From the NCBI GenBank assembly GCA_030407085.1, contig CM059586.1, positions 86,921,501 to 86,985,500 of the forward strand: a stretch of DNA of 64,000 nt, written 5' to 3'. Position numbers and translations under genes: made by a program. Positions within the stretch are counted from its first letter, which is position 1; the number at the start of each line of letters is the position of its first letter. The notes under the pieces were generated by a model. That model saw only the letters and a list, made by a program, of their open reading frames with translations, was not told where the DNA came from and ran no database searches. This document shows positions 60,265 through 64,000 of this stretch, piece by piece. This DNA is from Trichopria drosophilae. Taxonomy: Eukaryota > Arthropoda > Insecta > Hymenoptera > Diapriidae.

Positions 60265-61655
60265 TTTTTCTTGAACTTTTCAGCTATAAGTTCTGATCGG
60301 TTATCAATGTTGAACAAATTCTAAAATTATCATTTTTAACGTTAAATTGATCGTACTTTCCGATTTTAAACATAAAATTTAAAAAAATACGATCCCAAAA
60401 CGATACCATAGATTATTTTTTCGATCAACAATTGCGCACCGAAATTGGATCAGGAGGTCACTATAAAGTAAAAATTTCTTGGCCTCGTAAACTTCAAAAT
60501 TTATGAGTGCAAAAATTAAATTTCAAAATGGCGATACCCAATATGGCGGTTTGAAGCCGAAAATTTAGTGACATGTTCGATTTTGCCGCATGTTTAAAAA
60601 GTTAAATTGATAAATTCTTACTGAAAATGTGTTTATTAAAAGTTATTTGTGTCTCTAATCACTAATTCGATGTCTAATTTGCGAAATTCAAAATGGCGGA
60701 TCCAAAATGACGGACGACAATTTTCGAAATATTTCGATTTATTGTAAAAATCGGTATATCAGGATTTGTAGGACGAAATTCGTAATGGTGGATTCAATAT
60801 GGCTTACGAATGTTTTTCAATGTATACATTTTGAAAAAATCTGCATTCAAAAGTTCTTCCACATCAGTGCATCCCACATTAAGCGAAGAAAAATTGTCAC
60901 AATTTTCAAAAATGCGATGTAAGAACAAAGAGATTCTGCACAAATTACACATTTTATTTTTGTGTGCCTTGTTATGCCCTTTCCATGACGAAATATAAAG
61001 AGTTATATTTCATGATATATATTACCGATGTCGAATTTAGATATAAGAATTAAAGATGAAAAAGGAGAACAAAATAAATAAAACAAAAAAAAAACAACAA
61101 AAAAACAAAAGAAAAAAAAGAAATAAACAAAAATTGGGAAAACAAGAAAAATAAATAAAAAGGAAAAACTAAAAAAACTGAAAGAAAGAAGGCTGCCTAT
61201 TAGACATTGACCGCCGAGAGGTGAGAGTCGGGCAATGCACAAATAGTTTGACTGCTAACGAACGAATATTGGGATTATTTATTAACTTTACCGCCATTAT
61301 AACTTTTAATAAACACATTTCCAGTAAAAATTTATCAATTTAACTTGTTAAACATGGCAAAATCGAAGATGCTATTTAATGTTCGGCTTCAAGCCGCCAT
61401 ATTGGGTATTATAGCAATAACTTCATCCAATTTCGTCGCAAAATCGTTCGAAAAAAAATTAGGGTGAAAAAATTCGACTTTTTGTAAAATTATCGATTGT
61501 ACCTTTTTTGGATCGTACTTTTTAAAAATTATAAGGTCAGAATCGAAAAGTACGATTAATTTCACGTCGGAAAGGATATGTCCAGGATTTTTCATCATTG
61601 ATAAACCATCAGAAACTACAGTTGAAAAGCTCAAGAAAAATTTGTTCTTTTGGGA
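60265..61655. repeat. Foldback, 1.4 kb
   Basis: 60265-60650 pairs with 61290-61655: GGATTTTTCTTGAACTTTTC mirrors 61628-61645, and GATACCCAATATGGCGG mirrors CCGCCATATTGGGTAT near 61395. Between the arms are ATGGCGGA-type units (60690-60800) and a purine-rich A/G stretch (61045-61195). Confidence 0.75.
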
Positions 61656-62259
61656 CTTGGGTTAAATCGATGAACTTCGAATTGGTTTGTGACATGTCTC
61701 AATTCGAAATGCCAAGAAACCGGACTAGAAACTGTGTTCCTAATTTCTGAATTCGATCTTATTCTTTCTCGTTTGTTAGGCAAGCATTGATTTATTGGCG
61801 ATATTTTTAAATTCCCTTTATTACAAGTGTGCACTTAATGTACACTTTAGTGTTCTTAATCACACTTATTGTATGCTTTGTAATGTTTATTGTGTGTTTC
61901 CTATATTCTTATAATAGTCTGTGCATTTATTGTATGCTCGTGAACGTCCACATTTTTGCGGAGTGGACATTTACGGAGACCTGTAGATGTCATTTTAACA
62001 TTCCGGGTAGAATTTATTCCACGCCTGTCGTATTGAAATGAATTCGAGAAAACAAATGTTACGTCCATGACAGGTATTGTTTACCTTCACATATATTATT
62101 ATTACTTAGTTCCGGTGAAATTTATAACATTTTAGTTCGTGTTTTCGTATAAAAAACTGCTAGTCAATGTTTTTTAGGTTATGTTTATGTTATATTCACG
62201 TATAACATCGGATTAGAACGAAAGAATTTCAATAAAAATGGTAAAGAAACCGAAATAAA
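61656..62259. other. No recognised gene
   Basis: Right part of the 3.5-kb inverted-repeat element. The short frame at 61829-62041 is hydrophobic and shows no family resemblance. Confidence 0.35.
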
Positions 62260-62325
62260 ATGTATTTAATTCGTTTTAATTCTTTTTCGTTTGTTGGGTA
62301 TTGTGTATCAAGGGCGCGAAGTAAG

Positions 62326-64000
62326 GCATTGGCGACGTATTATCCAGAGGAGGGAGATTCCTTGCAAGCATGTGTTCGAGCTCTAATTGAAGACGGTCGG
62401 CGTAAGGACGACATGATCATGCAAATGTTGGCCGAAATGCATAGATCAAGAAGTGACGCTAATCGACCGCCATCATATTATGTGATGCCGGATTTAAGCA
62501 ATAATATTAGAGAGTTCACAGGCGATCCTGAAGATGTTCGAGCGTCGGAATGGCTGAACAATTTGGAAATGATGCAAATACTTCACAGGTGGCCCGAAGC
62601 ATTCGCATTAGAAACCGCCATTATGCAATTACGAAAAGGAGCACGTGATTGGTATTCGACTAATGCTCATACAATTAATTCGTGGGCTACATTTTGAGAT
62701 GCATTTCGCAGAATATTTATTCGTCCTTAACAACGCTTTGGACGAAAATGATAGATAGAGTGCAATTGCGAAAAGAAAGTGTAACTTCTTATTTTTGTCA
62801 AAAGGTTAAATTGTGTACCGACCTAACGATGACCATGGCTGATATGAAGGAGCAGGTGCAAATCGAACTGATGTCAAAGGACTTGATGGTTTCAGCAGCA
62901 GGAAAGGATCACGATACATTAGATGAATTGCTTCATGACTTAATAGCACAGGAGCGCATTCCGCAACAGCGAAATGTGAAGTTTCGTGCAATGCGAGAGT
63001 GTGAGGCACGGGAGATTCGTAACAGTTTCGACGTTCCGGGACGAATGACCAAGTTCCTGCCAGCTACTATAGGTGGAGCAGAATTCAGAGAGCAAGGGAC
63101 CAGTGCAATGACGCAAATGCAAAATGTTCGACCACAACTGAAATGTTATAATTGCAGCAGGGCAGGACACTTTCGCGAGATTGCTCTGAACCACGACGTG
63201 AGTTACGATGTCCTCGGTGTCAGCAAACCGGTCACCATCAAAACAGCTGTCAATTAGGTAACGCAACGAGTAAGCTCCGAACCATGAATTTCATCGGTAA
63301 CCAGGGTAAGGCAATTTCCATTTACAGTGGACCTCCCCTTATTTTAACTTTCGAGTCAAGGAAGATGACGGCTTCTTCCCTTATTTTACCGCTTCCCCTC
63401 ATCCTCGCCACTAGTATGAGAGAATAAAAACAGAAAGAGGAGATGTAGTGGCGTCTTTCTTCACCTGTATGCGCAAACGCAAACAGCAGCCCGCCCACTT
63501 TTGAACACTTTCAAATGACGAATGGTGGGGGAACTCACGAGGGGAAGAAGTTAACATAAGGGACGAAAGAAAGTTAAAATAAAGGACGCAGTTAAAATAA
63601 TAGGAGTTAAAATAAGGGGAGGGCCACTGTATTTGAAAAAGGTCGAAGTAAATGGGCAAAATATGAGAGCTCTCGTCGATACGGGGAGTTCCGAATGTAC
63701 TGTGAAGGAATCTGTAGCCCTTTCGTAGTATAAGTTTGACATATTGAGTGATCCTATTGAACTAAAGAGTTTCGGTCCGTGTCTCATTTTGTGGTATATT
63801 CACCGGGTACTGTTAGCGGGTACTGTGACCTAATCATCGGATGATCGTTTACAGAGTTACCATACATCGAGTACCACAAGGTGGGATCAGTGTTGACTTT
63901 CAATGAAAACCAGATAACAGAGTGGCCTGAGAGTATACAATTCGAATGTGAAGTTGTTCAACTTAACGAGAATGAAGAACTTCCCTCACTTACGGTAAAC
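62326..64000 (+). pseudogene. Decayed LTR retrotransposon, gag to protease (Ty3/gypsy-like)
   Basis: A gag-like frame to 62695 contains EFTGDPEDVRASEWLNNLEM and QLRKGARDWY, as in Ty3/gypsy-type gag. A TGA and frameshifts follow, then a second part to about 63170 with CYNCSRAGHF, the start of a zinc knuckle broken by a frame change. A second knuckle, CPRCQQTGHHQNSC, is intact in the other frame. Beyond a MITE (63325-63629) an aspartic protease active-site motif, ALVDTGSSECTV, appears, then stops. The copy runs off the window; no LTR is seen. Many breaks, so it cannot be functional. Confidence 0.8.
63325..63629. mobile_element. MITE, family B, inserted in the retrotransposon
   Basis: 305 bp. 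Ends CAGTGGACCTCCCCTTATTT and the complement closing GGGCCACTG, TA on both sides. It shares ends and interior with 34854-35087. Collapsing the TA duplication leaves the flanking reading frame in register, so the insertion came after the retrotransposon. Confidence 0.88.

Larger units (their letters stand above)
58775..62298. mobile_element. 3.5-kb inverted-repeat element with two nested elements
   Basis: Left TCCAAAAACGAAAAGGAATT; right TCTTTTTCGTTTGTTGGG. Arms include AACATAAACATAACC (58857) mirrored near 62176, and CAATTTCACCG mirrored by CGGTGAAATT near 62112. Inside are a TTAA element (59105-60238) and a foldback (60265-61655). Confidence 0.6.

Overview
This is a 64 kb piece of an AT-rich animal nuclear genome, almost certainly an insect. 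Introns with GT/AG borders split the genes, and the four host proteins are conserved eukaryotic ones. Most of the DNA is non-LTR retrotransposon debris and short inverted-repeat DNA transposons of kinds common in arthropods. The order cannot be fixed from the sequence; Hymenoptera is only a guess.

Four host genes are supported. (1) EDC4/Ge-1, an mRNA decapping scaffold, + strand, 19.5-32.4 kb, eight coding exons. (2) UTP23, an SSU-processome PIN-like protein, - strand, 37.3-33.8 kb, three exons, convergent with EDC4. (3) METTL26 (DUF938 methyltransferase-like), - strand, 52.0-48.6 kb, two exons, the first coding only 10 residues. (4) DNAJC21 (Jjj1-type J protein of 60S maturation), - strand, 54.2-52.1 kb, one uninterrupted reading frame. 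EDC4 acts in mRNA decay. UTP23 and DNAJC21 act in small- and large-subunit ribosome assembly. Nothing suggests these neighbours are co-regulated. Their introns are either tiny (52-91 bp) or 2.7-3.9 kb, and every long one is filled with transposon sequence.

Layout: 1-9 kb has no recognisable gene, only weak repeats. 9-10.3 kb holds inverted-repeat elements. 11.2-18.2 kb is a TTAA-bounded inverted-repeat element that received a nearly complete LINE (11.5-16.7 kb) and a second TTAA element inside its own terminal repeat. 18.2-19.5 kb is the EDC4 5' flank. 19.5-33.1 kb is EDC4 with three transposon-loaded introns. 33.8-37.3 kb is UTP23. 38-48.5 kb is gene-free and made of foldback elements, a three-unit tandem array, a large nested foldback (40.7-42.7 kb) and a composite inverted repeat with tRNA-like sequences (42.7-46.1 kb). 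48.6-54.2 kb is METTL26 and DNAJC21. 54.2-62.3 kb is again nested inverted-repeat elements. 62.3-64 kb is a decayed LTR-retrotransposon gag-protease region carrying a MITE.

No previously undescribed protein system was found. The notable content is transposon architecture: a 435-bp inverted duplication inside a LINE ORF1, TTAA elements that use the TTAA inside a relative's terminal repeat as target, a repeat family built around 'GATTACGAA...AAAATGGCGGA', and two motifs resembling hammerhead ribozyme cores. All readings are by eye; no alignment or database search was run.
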